Positions 1-12,436 of a stretch of 64,000 nucleotides of DNA are shown piece by piece. Positions within the stretch are counted from its first letter, which is position 1. Each line of letters starts with the position of its first letter. The stretch is from contig NZ_CANDNZ010000006.1 of NCBI RefSeq assembly GCF_947387555.1, positions 155,482 through 219,481 of the forward strand, given 5' to 3'. The position numbers were made by a program, and so were the translations under genes. The stretch is from Thalassomonas sp. RHCl1. Lineage in GTDB: Bacteria; Pseudomonadota; Gammaproteobacteria; Enterobacterales; Alteromonadaceae. A model generated the notes under the pieces. It searched no databases. It saw only the letters and a list, made by a program, of their open reading frames with translations, and was not told the DNA's origin.

Positions 1-112
1 TTCCCAAACCTTGTTGGCGGTGCCTATGCTGCTGTTGTTTGAATTAGGCATCATGGTCGCAGCTCTCTATCATAAAAAAGATCCGGAAGCGGATTCTGAG
101 GACATAGGATGA
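1..112 (+). CDS. tatC: TatC C-terminus (partial, runs off left edge)
   Basis: The first 36 readable codons end in a hydrophobic helix (LLAVPMLLLFELGIMVAAL) followed by a short charged tail and a TGA stop. This matches the last transmembrane helix and cytoplasmic tail of TatC, the receptor subunit of the twin-arginine protein export complex in the inner membrane. The stop overlaps the next start codon by an ATGA junction, so the two genes are translationally coupled. tatD lies one gene downstream, as expected for a tatABC-tatD locus, which supports the call although most of the gene is outside the window. Confidence 0.8.
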   Translation, partial: SQTLLAVPMLLLFELGIMVAALYHKKDPEADSEDIG

Positions 113-618
113 GTCGTTATATTGTTGCAGTAATCTTGGGCCTGGGTTTTACCTCGGCAACGCAGGCATTTGATTTTAAAAGTGAGTTTTCAACTTGTGC
201 CGCCACCAAGGACAGCCTGAGCCGTTTGGCCTGTTATGATAAGCTGGCGCAAGCGGGTGAGTTAAGTGACAGTGTTGAAGATATATCGCTAAAACCTCAG
301 TCAAAACCTGCAGGTGATGTATCAGCCGAAGCGCGTGGCAAAACTAAAATAGATAACTTTGGTAAATCGCATTTAACAGGTATTGCTTCCGAAGAAGATG
401 ATGGCAACATGTTTGCCGAAATTGATAAAGTTAAGGAATTACATTTCGGCAAACTTGTCTTAACCTTAACCAATGGCCAGGTGTGGCGCCAAACTGACAG
501 CAATAGGATGTCGCTGGCGGCGGGGGATAAAGTTGAGTTAATTGAAGGCATGCTCAGTGCTATCTACCTGAAAAAAGAAGGCTTTAATAAGAAAATTCGT
601 GTTAAACGAATAAAATAG
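109..618 (+). CDS. Small secreted protein of unknown function
   Basis: A 169-residue protein with a clear Sec signal peptide (MSRYIVAVILGLGFTSATQA, probable cleavage after AQA/TQA near residue 20). The mature N-terminus has the pattern C-x8-RLACYDKLA (residues about 29-47), a cysteine-pair motif seen in many periplasmic proteins including VasI/TagO-like ones; this is a loose likeness, not a family assignment. The C-terminal half (about 95-165) is predicted to be beta-rich, with the segment NGQVWRQTDSNRM followed by a basic tail. It overlaps tatC by 4 nt and ends 9 nt before tatD, so it is part of the tat operon. A periplasmic location is inferred; the role is not known. Confidence 0.8.
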   Translation: MSRYIVAVILGLGFTSATQAFDFKSEFSTCAATKDSLSRLACYDKLAQAGELSDSVEDISLKPQSKPAGDVSAEARGKTKIDNFGKSHLTGIASEEDDGNMFAEIDKVKELHFGKLVLTLTNGQVWRQTDSNRMSLAAGDKVELIEGMLSAIYLKKEGFNKKIRVKRIK

Positions 619-627
619 CAGTTTCCC

Positions 628-1419
628 TTGATCGATATTGGCGTAAACCTTACCAACAGCAGGTTTGATAAAGACCGGACCGAGGTGTTAACCCGGGCAA
701 AAGATGCCGGTATTGAGGCTATGCTGGTGACCGGCACCAACATAGCGGAAAGCCGGGAAGCGGTGGCCCTTTGCCGGCAAGCACCTGAATTTCTTTATAG
801 TACCGCCGGCGTGCATCCCCATGATGCCGACGGTGTCAGTCAGGATTACCTGGATATTTTAACCGAACTGTCACAGCAGCCTTGCGTACGGGCAATCGGT
901 GAATGCGGCCTGGACTTTAACCGTAATTTTTCCGCACCCGAGCAACAAAAGCGGGTATTTGCAGAGCAAATTGCCCTGGCGGCGCGGCTGAATAAACCTT
1001 TATTCCTCCACCAAAGAGATGCTTTTGATACCTGGTTTCAATTGTTATCGCCTTATTTGGGCACTATTCCTGCTGTGGTCGCCCACTGTTTTACCGGCAC
1101 TAAAGCGGAATTATTGACATGTCTCGATGCCGGTATGTATGTCGGTATCACCGGCTGGTTATGCGACGAAAGGCGCGGACAAGAGCTCAGGGATATCGTT
1201 GAGTTGATCCCGCTTCAGCAGTTGATGATAGAAACCGATGCTCCTTATTTGTTGCCGAGAAATATCCGGCCAAAACCGAAAAGCAGCCGCAATGAACCTG
1301 CTTATTTGCCGGTTATCGTCGATATGCTGGCACAATTAACCGGTTATAGTCATGAAGAGATTATCAGCCAAACCCGGGAGAATACCGTTAAGGTTTTTAA
1401 TTTAAAGGGAGCTGATTGA
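628..1419 (+). CDS. tatD: TatD family metal-dependent DNase
   Basis: A 263-residue TatD. The start is a TTG codon, because the family N-terminus (MIDIGVNLTNSRF) begins exactly there and no ATG is in reach. Metal-ligand motifs of the TIM-barrel amidohydrolase fold are visible: the family's 'GVHPHDA' near residue 62, 'GECGLDFNR' near 92, 'HQRDAFDTW' near 129, 'AHCFTGT' near 153 and 'IETDAPYLLPR' near 203. The enzyme is a cytoplasmic Mg-dependent 3'-5' exonuclease in E. coli and is not needed for Tat export. It follows the secreted-protein gene by 9 nt and precedes the diguanylate cyclase by 4 nt. Confidence 0.95.
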   Translation: MIDIGVNLTNSRFDKDRTEVLTRAKDAGIEAMLVTGTNIAESREAVALCRQAPEFLYSTAGVHPHDADGVSQDYLDILTELSQQPCVRAIGECGLDFNRNFSAPEQQKRVFAEQIALAARLNKPLFLHQRDAFDTWFQLLSPYLGTIPAVVAHCFTGTKAELLTCLDAGMYVGITGWLCDERRGQELRDIVELIPLQQLMIETDAPYLLPRNIRPKPKSSRNEPAYLPVIVDMLAQLTGYSHEEIISQTRENTVKVFNLKGAD

Positions 1420-1423
1420 TTAT

Positions 1424-4307
<2,884 letters not shown>

Positions 4308-4327
4308 TGACTTGAAGTTTTGGATAA

Positions 4328-4356
4328 GTTAGCCAACAGACTTACTGTTGGCTAAC
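4328..4356. terminator. Strong stem-loop between convergent hemB and gppA
   Basis: GTTAGCCAACAG and CTGTTGGCTAAC form a perfect 12-bp stem with a 5-nt loop. It covers the stop codon of gppA. No U-tract follows on either strand, so it may act as a transcript end-stabiliser or Rho-assisted stop rather than a classical intrinsic terminator. Confidence 0.5.
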
Positions 4357-5857
4357 AGTGGATCTTTAAGCTCAACCCCAGGCTCTTGAGGTAAAGGTGT
4401 TCCTGGCGTAATTCATCGACGATTAACGGGTGCTGCGCCAGCCAGTCTTGCGGCAAACACAAATAGATGCTGTTATCCTCAATTCTCGACTCGTAATCCG
4501 GTAACACATCATCCCTGCGTCTGCGGCACAAGATCACCGCTAACCGTAACGCCGCCAATAATAAGCAGGCATCCTGGTAATCCAGTGCCGATTGCTCATT
4601 CAACTGTTCATGGTTGATATCTGCCTTATACAGGCGTACCAGGGCCACCAGCAACTGGCGCTCCGACTGATCAAAACCGGGTAAATCCGCATGTTGGATA
4701 ATATAGGCGCCATGCTGTTGATGATGCTTATATTCCATCAGCAAACCCACCTCATGCAAGGCACAGGCGGTGGTCAGCAGTTGCCGCTGATTACTGTGCG
4801 CCTTGGCTTGCGGGAGTTGCCATAACTGCACCAGGCGGCAGGCCTGTTCATTTACCCGGCTGGCATGGGGCTGGTCGATGTGAAACCTTTGGGTCAGGGA
4901 ATTGATGGTGCGCTGGCGGATGCTGATTTTACGCATATCCGGCAACATTTCATAAAGCAGCCCTTCGCGCAGGGCGCCGCTGGACAGTTGCAATTGCCGG
5001 ATGTTTAAGGCTTCAAATAAAGCGGTTAAGATTGCCAGTCCGCTGGCAAAAACCGGCTTGCGGTCGCTGGCCAGGCCGGGGATGGCGATATCCGCTACCC
5101 GTTTGCACGCCAGTAACTGCTGCCGGAGATCATGAAGAAAATCCAGGGTGATTATGGCGGGGCGTTTTTGGTACATCAGGACTTCGGCTAATGCCTGCAT
5201 GGTACCCGAGCCGCCCAGTACGTCCTGCCAGCCGATATCGGTATAGCTTTTGACCAAAGGTTTCAGCTCGTTTTTCGCCTGGGTTATCGCCGCTGCAAAA
5301 TTGCTTTTTGATAATAAACCATCATGAAAATAACGGCGGTTAAAGGTGACACAGCCGATATCCAAACTGGTGATTTTTTTGACCGCAAAGGCTTCACCGA
5401 TAATGATTTCGGTGCTGGCGCCGCCGATATCCAGTACCAGGCGCTGGTCGGCGCTGCAACTGGTATGGGCAACCCCTAAATAGATGGTTTCCGCCTCTTG
5501 CAACCCGGTGAGCAGGCTGATTTTCGTGCCGAGGATCTTTTGTGCCCGGGCTAAAAAAAGCTCGGCATTTTTGGCGATTCTCAAGGTGGCGGTTGCCACT
5601 ACCCGGATATTTTCCGGGGGAATATCCTGCAGGCGTTCAGCAAAGAAACTCAGGCATTCCAGTCCCCGGGAAATGGCGGCATCATCAAGGTTATTGTCCT
5701 CATCCAGGCCCCCGGCCAAACGCACCTTACGCTTGACCTTGTCCACGGTTTGTACGCTGTCAGCAAGCAGGCGGGTAATAAGCATATGAAAGCTATTCGA
5801 TCCCAGATCGATAATGGCATACAAGGGGCTTTCCGCGTGCTGTTTGCTGATCATCAT
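4352..5857 (-). CDS. gppA: Ppx/GppA phosphatase (guanosine pentaphosphatase/exopolyphosphatase)
   Basis: A 501-residue member of the Ppx/GppA family of the actin-like ATPase fold. Motifs: IDLGSNSFHMLI near residue 17 and LDIGGASTEIII near 143, with an HD-like C-terminal domain from about residue 310. These enzymes hydrolyse pppGpp to ppGpp and/or polyphosphate. The gene sits directly downstream of rhlB with only a few nt between, the same neighbour as gppA in E. coli, which is why gppA is preferred over ppx. Substrate preference cannot be read from sequence. Confidence 0.88.
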   Translation of the reverse strand: MMISKQHAESPLYAIIDLGSNSFHMLITRLLADSVQTVDKVKRKVRLAGGLDEDNNLDDAAISRGLECLSFFAERLQDIPPENIRVVATATLRIAKNAELFLARAQKILGTKISLLTGLQEAETIYLGVAHTSCSADQRLVLDIGGASTEIIIGEAFAVKKITSLDIGCVTFNRRYFHDGLLSKSNFAAAITQAKNELKPLVKSYTDIGWQDVLGGSGTMQALAEVLMYQKRPAIITLDFLHDLRQQLLACKRVADIAIPGLASDRKPVFASGLAILTALFEALNIRQLQLSSGALREGLLYEMLPDMRKISIRQRTINSLTQRFHIDQPHASRVNEQACRLVQLWQLPQAKAHSNQRQLLTTACALHEVGLLMEYKHHQQHGAYIIQHADLPGFDQSERQLLVALVRLYKADINHEQLNEQSALDYQDACLLLAALRLAVILCRRRRDDVLPDYESRIEDNSIYLCLPQDWLAQHPLIVDELRQEHLYLKSLGLSLKIHC

Positions 5858-5862
5858 ACTTA

Positions 5863-7119
5863 TCAGGACCTGTGACCTCTGGGTTTGCGACCGCGGTTTT
5901 GTCCGCCGCTGTGTGGCTTGTGGCGACGTTGTCTGGGTTTAGGTTTGGGTAAATCCGTTAACAACGCTTCGTGATCGTACTTGCTGACCGGCAGGGCATG
6001 ATCGATATATTGCTCAATCGCCGGCAAATTGAAAACATAGTCTTCACAGGCAAAACTGATGGCATGTCCGGTGGCGCCGGCACGGCCGGTACGGCCTATG
6101 CGGTGGACATAATCTTCGAAGTCGTCGGGCAAGTCATAGTTAAAAACATGGGTAACATTCGGGATATGCAGTCCGCGGGCGGCAACATCTGTGGCCACCA
6201 GCACATCAAGATGCCCGGCGGTAAAGCCTTCAAGAATTTTCAGGCGTTTTTTCTGTATTACGTCGCCGGTTAATAAGCCGACACGGATTTTATCTGCGGC
6301 CAAGTGGGCATGGATCTTTTCACAGCTATGCTTGGTATTGGCAAAAATAATGGCTTTATCCGGCCACTCTTCTTCAATCAGGGTTTGTAATAACGCCATC
6401 TTATCTTCGTTGGAGGGATAAAACAGCTCTTCTGTGATGCGAATATTGGTTTTCTGCTCGGGTTCGACTTCAACGCTCTCGGGTGAATTCATATGCTCGA
6501 ATGCAAGCTCTTTTACCCTGAAGGACAAGGTGGCAGAAAATAACATGCTCAGGCGTTCGTTTGCCGCCGGCATTCTGCGGAACATATAGCGGATATCTTT
6601 AATAAAGCCGAGATCAAACATGCGATCTGCTTCATCAAGCACTACGGCTTCGATATTATTGAGGTTATAAATACCTTGCTTGAGGTAGTCGATCAGGCGG
6701 CCACAGGTGCCGATTAAAATATCTACCCCTTTGGTTAATTCTTCCCGTTGACTTTCGTAACCCTCGCCCCCATATACAATGCCAAGGCGCAATCCGGTGG
6801 CTTTGGCCATCTCGATAGCATCCCGGTGAATTTGTATGGCTAATTCCCGGGTTGGCGCCATAATGAGCGCCCTTGGCTGGTTATGGTCCGGGGCAGGCTT
6901 TTGTAACAGGTGGTGAAAGGTCGCAGCTAAAAACGCGATAGTCTTACCTTCCCCTGTTTGGGCCTGGCCAGCGAGATCTTTGCCTTTAAGTAAAATAGGT
7001 AAAGATTTTGCCTGGATCGAGGTGCAATTTTGAAAGCCCATGGCTTCCAGGCCGGTCACTACTTTTTTATTCAGTGGCAGATCGGCGAATTTGATTTCGG
7101 TTAAATGTGTTTTTTTCAT
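5863..7119 (-). CDS. rhlB: DEAD-box RNA helicase RhlB
   Basis: A 418-residue DEAD-box helicase. Visible motifs: the Q-motif region ([19 protein letters not shown]), Walker [19 protein letters not shown] ([13 protein letters not shown]), SAT, and motif [12 protein letters not shown]. The C-terminal 25 residues are very basic ([12 protein letters not shown]...), typical of the RNA-binding tail of RhlB, the helicase of the RNA degradosome. It is divergent from trxA with rho next, the same order as in enterobacteria, which fixes the paralogue among DEAD-box proteins. Confidence 0.95.
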   Translation of the reverse strand: MKKTHLTEIKFADLPLNKKVVTGLEAMGFQNCTSIQAKSLPILLKGKDLAGQAQTGEGKTIAFLAATFHHLLQKPAPDHNQPRALIMAPTRELAIQIHRDAIEMAKATGLRLGIVYGGEGYESQREELTKGVDILIGTCGRLIDYLKQGIYNLNNIEAVVLDEADRMFDLGFIKDIRYMFRRMPAANERLSMLFSATLSFRVKELAFEHMNSPESVEVEPEQKTNIRITEELFYPSNEDKMALLQTLIEEEWPDKAIIFANTKHSCEKIHAHLAADKIRVGLLTGDVIQKKRLKILEGFTAGHLDVLVATDVAARGLHIPNVTHVFNYDLPDDFEDYVHRIGRTGRAGATGHAISFACEDYVFNLPAIEQYIDHALPVSKYDHEALLTDLPKPKPRQRRHKPHSGGQNRGRKPRGHRS

Positions 7120-7264
7120 ACGGCTAGCTTAACACCTTACGCGCCTAATAAAAACGGTATCGCATAAGATGTAAGAAAAAACTGTATTGAATAAATAGCA
7201 AAAAATAAAGATGACGGTATACTCTCGTCATCAGGCAATTGTGCCACCATAAACGGAGAGTGAA

Positions 7265-7591
7265 ATGAGCGATAAAATTGTTCAGTTGTCAGATGACAGT
7301 TTTGAAGCAGATGTGCTGAACGCATCTAGTCCAGTATTAGTCGATTTTTGGGCTGAGTGGTGTGGACCATGTAAAATGATCGCACCTATATTAAACGAAA
7401 TTGCCGATGAATATGACGGCAAGCTTGTTGTCGGTAAATTAAATATCGACCAAAATGCCGATACCCCGCCTAAATATGGTATTCGCGGCATCCCGACTTT
7501 GCTTTTATTTAAAGACGGTGCGGTTGCCGACACTAAAGTTGGCGCACTTTCTAAGACTCAATTAAAAGAGTTTTTAGAAAATAATTTATAA
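7265..7591 (+). CDS. trxA: Thioredoxin 1
   Basis: A 108-residue thioredoxin with the active site WCGPCK (residues 32-37), the conserved cis-proline loop [11 protein letters not shown] (about 71-81), and the same length as E. coli TrxA. It is the cytoplasmic disulfide reductase that serves ribonucleotide reductase, PAPS reductase and methionine sulfoxide reductases. A good ribosome site (GGAGAG) lies 6 nt upstream of the ATG. It is divergent from rhlB across a 145-bp promoter region and is closed by its own terminator before rho. Confidence 0.98.
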   Translation: MSDKIVQLSDDSFEADVLNASSPVLVDFWAEWCGPCKMIAPILNEIADEYDGKLVVGKLNIDQNADTPPKYGIRGIPTLLLFKDGAVADTKVGALSKTQLKEFLENNL

Positions 7592-7594
7592 AAG

Positions 7595-7624
7595 AAAGGC
7601 TCGGTTTATCTCGGGCCTTTTTTC
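7595..7624 (+). terminator. Intrinsic terminator of trxA
   Basis: AAAGGCTCG pairs with CGGGCCTTT (one G-U pair) and is followed by a run of seven T. It starts 3 nt after the trxA stop. Confidence 0.85.
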
Positions 7625-7857
7625 TATTCCTTAAAAACAAAAATATAAAAACAGCATGCAGCGGCGACAGGGATGCCATAATGTGGCAAAGCCATATTAT
7701 TAATGAATATAAAATGAGTTACTTACTTTACGCAATGCCATTTTAATGCTAAGTTTAGCGTTCAATTAATTTTATAACACATCTAAATCCTATTCCTCGT
7801 TAATACTTTGCCGTTGAGCAAAAGCATAACAACATTTAATAGTTAAGAACTTCCACT

Positions 7858-9117
7858 ATGAATCTTACCGAACTTAAAGAAAAATCGATTAGCGAATTGG
7901 TTAATCTCGCTGAATCCATGAAGCTTGAACACCTTGCTAGAACCCGTAAACAAGACATCATATTTGCCATTTTGAAGGCGCACGCCAAAAGTGGTGAAGA
8001 CATATTCGGCGGCGGTGTATTAGAAATCCTGCAGGATGGCTTCGGATTCTTGCGTTCGGCAGACTCTTCGTACCTGGCAGGTCCGGACGATATTTATGTA
8101 TCGCCAAGCCAGATCAGACGTTTCAGTATGCGTACCGGTGATACCATCCAGGGTAAAATCCGTCCGCCAAAAGACGGCGAGCGTTACTTTGCCCTGTTAA
8201 AAGTCAATGAAGTTAACTTTGATAAGCCGGAAAATGCCCGCAATAAGATTTTATTTGAAAACTTAACCCCTATTCATGCCAATGAGCGTGTCACCATGGA
8301 ACGCGGTAACGGTTCAACCGAAGATATTACCGCCCGGGTACTGGATTTAGCTTCACCTATCGGTAAAGGTCAGCGTGGTTTGATTGTTGCGCCGCCAAAA
8401 GCCGGTAAAACCTTATTACTGCAAAATATTGCCCAGAGCATCGCTTACAATAACCCGGACTGTGAATTGATGGTGTTATTGATTGACGAACGTCCGGAAG
8501 AAGTCACCGAGATGCAGCGCCTGGTACAGGGTGAAGTGGTTGCCTCTACCTTTGATGAGCCTGCCAGCCGTCACGTTCAGGTTGCTGAAATGGTCATCGA
8601 AAAAGCAAAACGCCTGGTAGAGCATAAAAAAGATGTTGTTATCTTGCTCGACTCCATCACACGTTTAGCCCGTGCCTATAACACGGTTATCCCTTCATCA
8701 GGTAAGATCCTGACCGGTGGTGTTGACGCCAACGCCCTGCACCGTCCGAAGCGTTTCTTCGGTGCGGCCCGTAATATCGAAGAAGGCGGCAGCTTGACCA
8801 TTATCGCCACTGCCCTGATCGAAACCGGCTCTAAGATGGATGAAGTCATCTACGAAGAATTTAAAGGTACGGGTAACATGGAATTACACCTGTCCCGTAA
8901 GATCGCCGAAAAACGCGTGTTCCCGGCCATCCACTTCAACCGCAGCGGTACCCGTCGTGAAGAGTTGCTGACCAAGCCGGATGAGCTGCAGAAGATGTGG
9001 ATCCTGCGGAAAATCGTTCATGAAATGGGTGAGATCGACGCCATGGAATTTATGATAGATAAATTAGCCATGACCAAAACCAATAATGAATTCTTTGATT
9101 CAATGAAACGTAAATAG
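7858..9117 (+). CDS. rho: Transcription termination factor Rho
   Basis: A 419-residue Rho, the same length as the E. coli protein. Order: Rho_N helical domain (1-45), cold-shock-like primary RNA-binding domain (about 50-120, with GFGFLRS), and the RecA-type ATPase with Walker [10 protein letters not shown] near residue 180 and Walker [10 protein letters not shown] near 260. The hexamer tracks along C-rich RNA and ends transcription. A 265-bp leader separates it from trxA; after the trxA terminator this leader is AT-rich, and I could not identify a leader peptide in it. Confidence 0.98.
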   Translation: MNLTELKEKSISELVNLAESMKLEHLARTRKQDIIFAILKAHAKSGEDIFGGGVLEILQDGFGFLRSADSSYLAGPDDIYVSPSQIRRFSMRTGDTIQGKIRPPKDGERYFALLKVNEVNFDKPENARNKILFENLTPIHANERVTMERGNGSTEDITARVLDLASPIGKGQRGLIVAPPKAGKTLLLQNIAQSIAYNNPDCELMVLLIDERPEEVTEMQRLVQGEVVASTFDEPASRHVQVAEMVIEKAKRLVEHKKDVVILLDSITRLARAYNTVIPSSGKILTGGVDANALHRPKRFFGAARNIEEGGSLTIIATALIETGSKMDEVIYEEFKGTGNMELHLSRKIAEKRVFPAIHFNRSGTRREELLTKPDELQKMWILRKIVHEMGEIDAMEFMIDKLAMTKTNNEFFDSMKRK

Positions 9118-9140
9118 TTTTTGTTGATATCTGAATTGAT

Positions 9141-9167
9141 AAAGCCAGCTTAACCGCTGGCTTTTTT
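9141..9167 (+). terminator. Intrinsic terminator of rho
   Basis: A perfect 9-bp stem AAAGCCAGC/GCTGGCTTT with a TTAACC loop, followed by a T-run. Confidence 0.93.
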
Positions 9168-9321
9168 GTTTGTGAAATAATATTGTTCTGAAATTTTATC
9201 GTCGAATATAAGTACTGTGTTGAATATTTATTCCTTCGTGGAAATCTTATTATTATCAGCAACCGGCATTGAGTAACGAATATCTCTGCTTAAATCTTGT
9301 TGCTTAAATGTTAATTTGGTG

Positions 9322-9350
9322 TTGACAGTTGGTGTGGTTCTGGTTAATTT
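9322..9350 (+). promoter_or_regulatory. Sigma-70-type promoter of the small secreted peptide gene
   Basis: TTGACA (9322-9327, a perfect -35 hexamer), a 17-bp spacer and TAATTT (9345-9350) lie about 75 bp before the next start codon. Prediction from consensus only. Confidence 0.6.
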
Positions 9351-9423
9351 GTCGGCTAATAGGGAGAACTTGTCTATCTGGTTCTCTTTATTATTGCTAA
9401 TAAAGATATAAGGAATAATAAAA

Positions 9424-9651
9424 ATGAAGAAAAAAGTAATGACAAGCCTGCTCGTTTCCGGGTTGGCTATTAGCAGTGCCCTTACAGGTCTTTCCGCGCA
9501 AGCTTCTGGCGAGTCTTACATCGTGGAATGTTATAATATGCCAGGTGGCGGTTACTGGATGAAGACAGCGTATAGCTGGTCGGAAGCACGTTCCCTGTCC
9601 CATAGCTGTACCCAGCAAGGCGGTACGGTAGAACTTAATTTTAATCTGTAA
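9424..9651 (+). CDS. Small secreted cysteine-containing peptide, unknown
   Basis: A 75-residue protein with a textbook Sec signal peptide (MKKKVMTSLLVSGLAISSAL, cleavage probably after AQA near residue 27). The mature part is about 48 residues, with two cysteines (in VECYNMPGGG and SHSCTQQGG) that could form one disulfide, several aromatic residues and a Gly-rich turn. It has its own predicted promoter, an AAGGA ribosome site and a terminator, so it is an independent single-gene unit between rho and ubiD. I recognise no family. It is probably periplasmic or extracellular. Confidence 0.75.
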   Translation: MKKKVMTSLLVSGLAISSALTGLSAQASGESYIVECYNMPGGGYWMKTAYSWSEARSLSHSCTQQGGTVELNFNL

Positions 9652-9710
9652 CAGTTCTAACAAGCGATTGGCACCCTAACTGGGCTGCTTATCGCGCTAT
9701 CTCTTTGGAT

Positions 9711-9740
9711 AAATGCGACTCGATTACCGGTCGCATTTTA
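9711..9740 (+). terminator. Intrinsic terminator after the small secreted peptide gene
   Basis: AAATGCGAC pairs perfectly with GTCGCATTT around a TCGATTACCG loop; TTTTA follows. Confidence 0.8.
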
Positions 9741-9855
9741 CCTGCTTTTCCCCGAATCAGGCATTGGGGTTAATAATTCTTATTCCCGCTAATAACTAGA
9801 TGTTTTTTCTTTAACCAAGGTATAATGGCCGGCAAATACCAGAAGCAAATCCATC

Positions 9856-11322
9856 ATGAAATACAGCGATTTAAGAGACTTTATCCACCAGCTGGAAAAG
9901 CTGGGCCAGTTAAAGCGTATTAGCCAACCGGTTTCGACAAACCTGACCATGACAGAAATCAGCGACCGCACCTTACGAGCAGGCGGCCCGGCACTACTGT
10001 TTGAAAATCCGGTGGGGTTTGATATCCCGGTATTAACCAATTTATTCGGCACCCCGGAGCGGGTTGCGCTGGCAATGGGGCAAACCGATGTTACCGCTTT
10101 AAGGGATGTGGGCAAGTTGCTGGCGATGCTGAAAGAGCCTGAGCCGCCGAAGGGCTTCCGTGATGCCCTGGATAAACTACCTGTGTATAAGCAGGTGCTG
10201 AATATGCCGGCCAAGGTGCTGAAAAAGGCGCCGTGTCAGCAAGTGGTATTGTCCGGTGATGAGGTGGATTTAACTAAACTGCCGATCCAAACCTGTTGGC
10301 CGGGTGATGTTGCCCCGCTGATCACCTGGGGATTAACGGTTACCAAAGGGCCCCATAAAGAGCGCCAGAACCTGGGCATTTATCGTCAGCAATTACTGGG
10401 ACCGAACAAGGTGATCATGCGCTGGTTGTCCCACCGCGGCGGTGCTCTGGATTTCTTGGAGTGGAAAAAACAGCATCCGGGGGAAAAATTCCCGGTCTCG
10501 GTGGCGCTGGGCGCAGATCCGGCGACGATTTTAGGGGCCGTGACCCCGGTGCCGGATACCTTGTCTGAATATGCCTTTGCCGGTTTATTACGGGGCAGTA
10601 AAACCGAAGTGGTTAAATGTGTCAGCAATGAACTCGAAGTGCCGGCCTCGGCGGAAATCGTGCTGGAAGGCTATATTGACCCGGAAGAAATGGCACCGGA
10701 AGGGCCTTATGGCGATCACACCGGTTATTACAACGAAGTGGATGACTTCCCTGTCTTTACCGTTACCGATATCACCATGCGTAAAGAGCCTATATACCAC
10801 AGTACTTATACCGGGCGGCCGCCGGATGAGCCGGCGATTTTAGGTGTGGCCTTAAATGAGGTCTTTGTGCCGATTTTACAGAAGCAGTTTCCGGAAATTG
10901 TCGATTTTTACCTGCCGCCGGAAGGCTGTTCCTATCGCCTGGCGGTAGTGACCATTAAAAAGCAATATCCCGGGCATGCCAAGCGGGTTATGATGGGGGT
11001 CTGGTCTTTCCTGCGACAATTTATGTACACCAAATTTGTGATTGTCTGCGACGATGATGTTAACGCCAGAGACTGGCAGGATGTGATCTGGGCGATGACC
11101 ACACGTATGGATCCCAGCCGCGATACCACCATGATAGAGAATACCCCGATCGATTACCTCGATTTTGCTTCGCCGGTATCCGGGCTGGGCTCAAAAATGG
11201 GGATGGATGCCACCAATAAATGGCCGGGGGAAACCGACCGTGAATGGGGCACGCCTATTGTCATGGACGAAGCGGTAATAAAAGAGGTGGACGAACTCTG
11301 GGATCAGCTGGATATTCTCTAG
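9856..11322 (+). CDS. ubiD: 3-octaprenyl-4-hydroxybenzoate decarboxylase UbiD
   Basis: A 488-residue UbiD, the prenylated-FMN dependent decarboxylase of ubiquinone synthesis, acting on 3-polyprenyl-4-hydroxybenzoate. Recognisable segments include the N-terminal [22 protein letters not shown], the prFMN/metal region around residues 150-200 ([25 protein letters not shown]), the acid cluster [11 protein letters not shown] near 283 and the C-terminal [14 protein letters not shown]. The fre gene follows, as in enterobacteria. A 204-bp gap before it holds the previous terminator. Confidence 0.97.
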   Translation: MKYSDLRDFIHQLEKLGQLKRISQPVSTNLTMTEISDRTLRAGGPALLFENPVGFDIPVLTNLFGTPERVALAMGQTDVTALRDVGKLLAMLKEPEPPKGFRDALDKLPVYKQVLNMPAKVLKKAPCQQVVLSGDEVDLTKLPIQTCWPGDVAPLITWGLTVTKGPHKERQNLGIYRQQLLGPNKVIMRWLSHRGGALDFLEWKKQHPGEKFPVSVALGADPATILGAVTPVPDTLSEYAFAGLLRGSKTEVVKCVSNELEVPASAEIVLEGYIDPEEMAPEGPYGDHTGYYNEVDDFPVFTVTDITMRKEPIYHSTYTGRPPDEPAILGVALNEVFVPILQKQFPEIVDFYLPPEGCSYRLAVVTIKKQYPGHAKRVMMGVWSFLRQFMYTKFVIVCDDDVNARDWQDVIWAMTTRMDPSRDTTMIENTPIDYLDFASPVSGLGSKMGMDATNKWPGETDREWGTPIVMDEAVIKEVDELWDQLDIL

Positions 11323-11549
11323 CGGATTTTCTGGTAAAGCGCACCAGCAAAGTGAGCGATCAGCTATAAATAACCGGCATATCTGCGATAAGCTGTGCCG
11401 GATTAATCTGAATTTCAACTAGTATGTCTTATAGATGGTATTATCAATAGTATTAGCCATAAACTAAGGTCATTGGATGTACAGGATGTACTTTTTTATT
11501 GCTTAAACAAGGATGTTGCCAGCAACTAATTAAAGGTAAGTAAGCAAGC

Positions 11550-12245
11550 ATGAATGCGATAGAGTGTCAGGTACATTTGTTGGAACCCTTAACTCCCAAT
11601 GTACATAAGGTGTTGTTAAAGCCAGAAAAATCAATTGATTTTTTACCCGGCCAGTATTTGAATTTTGTTATGAGTGATGAGGACAAGCGTCCCTTCTCCA
11701 TTGCCAGTGCCCCGGGAGATGAATTTATTGAACTGCAGATAGGGGCTTTTGGCGCGGACAGCTATCCGATGCAGGTGATAGAGCGTTTAAATGCCAGCGA
11801 CAGGGTTACCGTGGAAATGCCCCTGGGTAATGCCCAGTTGCGCACCGACAGCGAGCGCCCCTTGCTATTACTCGCCGGCGGCACCGGTTTTTCCTATATC
11901 AAGTCTATGTTTGAATATTTGGCGGCCCAGGGATCAAACCGGCCGGTTATCGTTTATTGGGGCCTGAGGGAGCCTGAGGCCTGTTATGAGCTGGAAAAAA
12001 CCAGGGAGACCATAGCCAAGTTGAGCAATGCCAGTTTTATTCCCGTGGTAGAAAATCCGACTCCCGAGTGGCAGGGGAAAACCGGCCTGGTACATCAAGT
12101 GGTGATGCAGGATATCGTCAGCTTTGAGCCTTATGATATTTACCTGGCAGGCCGTTTTGATATGGTGGGACGCATTCGCCAGGATTTTGTCGAACAGGGA
12201 GCGTTATTAGAGCATATGTATGCCGATGCTTTTGCTTTTATCTAA
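11550..12245 (+). CDS. fre: NAD(P)H-flavin reductase
   Basis: A 231-residue ferredoxin-NADP reductase-like flavin reductase, equal in size to E. coli Fre. It has an N-terminal beta-barrel with the flavin motif RPFSIAS (about 48-54), then a NAD(P)-binding domain with LLAGGTGFSYIKSM (about 107-120) and a C-terminal LAGRFDMVGRIR segment. It reduces free flavins, which in turn can reduce iron(III) and other acceptors. It is 227 bp downstream of ubiD on the same strand; co-transcription is possible but not shown. Confidence 0.95.
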   Translation: MNAIECQVHLLEPLTPNVHKVLLKPEKSIDFLPGQYLNFVMSDEDKRPFSIASAPGDEFIELQIGAFGADSYPMQVIERLNASDRVTVEMPLGNAQLRTDSERPLLLLAGGTGFSYIKSMFEYLAAQGSNRPVIVYWGLREPEACYELEKTRETIAKLSNASFIPVVENPTPEWQGKTGLVHQVVMQDIVSFEPYDIYLAGRFDMVGRIRQDFVEQGALLEHMYADAFAFI

Positions 12246-12320
12246 CGGTAAAATCCGCTAGCAATAAATTTGCTATCGGCGGAGCCGGCCGACGAATCCG
12301 GCTTTAAACGCTAGCCCCCG

Positions 12321-12363
12321 AAAAAACACTATAATTGGATGGTTTCAGTTATGGTGTTTTTTT
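12321..12363. terminator. Bidirectional terminator between fre and the transglutaminase gene
   Basis: AAAAAACAC and GTGTTTTTT form the outer stem, with ATAA/TTAT extending it inside. It gives A- and T-runs on opposite sides and so can serve both convergent genes. Confidence 0.85.
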
Positions 12364-12436
12364 ATCAAAGAAATCTTGCGAAAAAGTCAATCCTGGTTTG
12401 TGACCCTTATATTAACGGCAGGCTCTGGGCTGGGTT

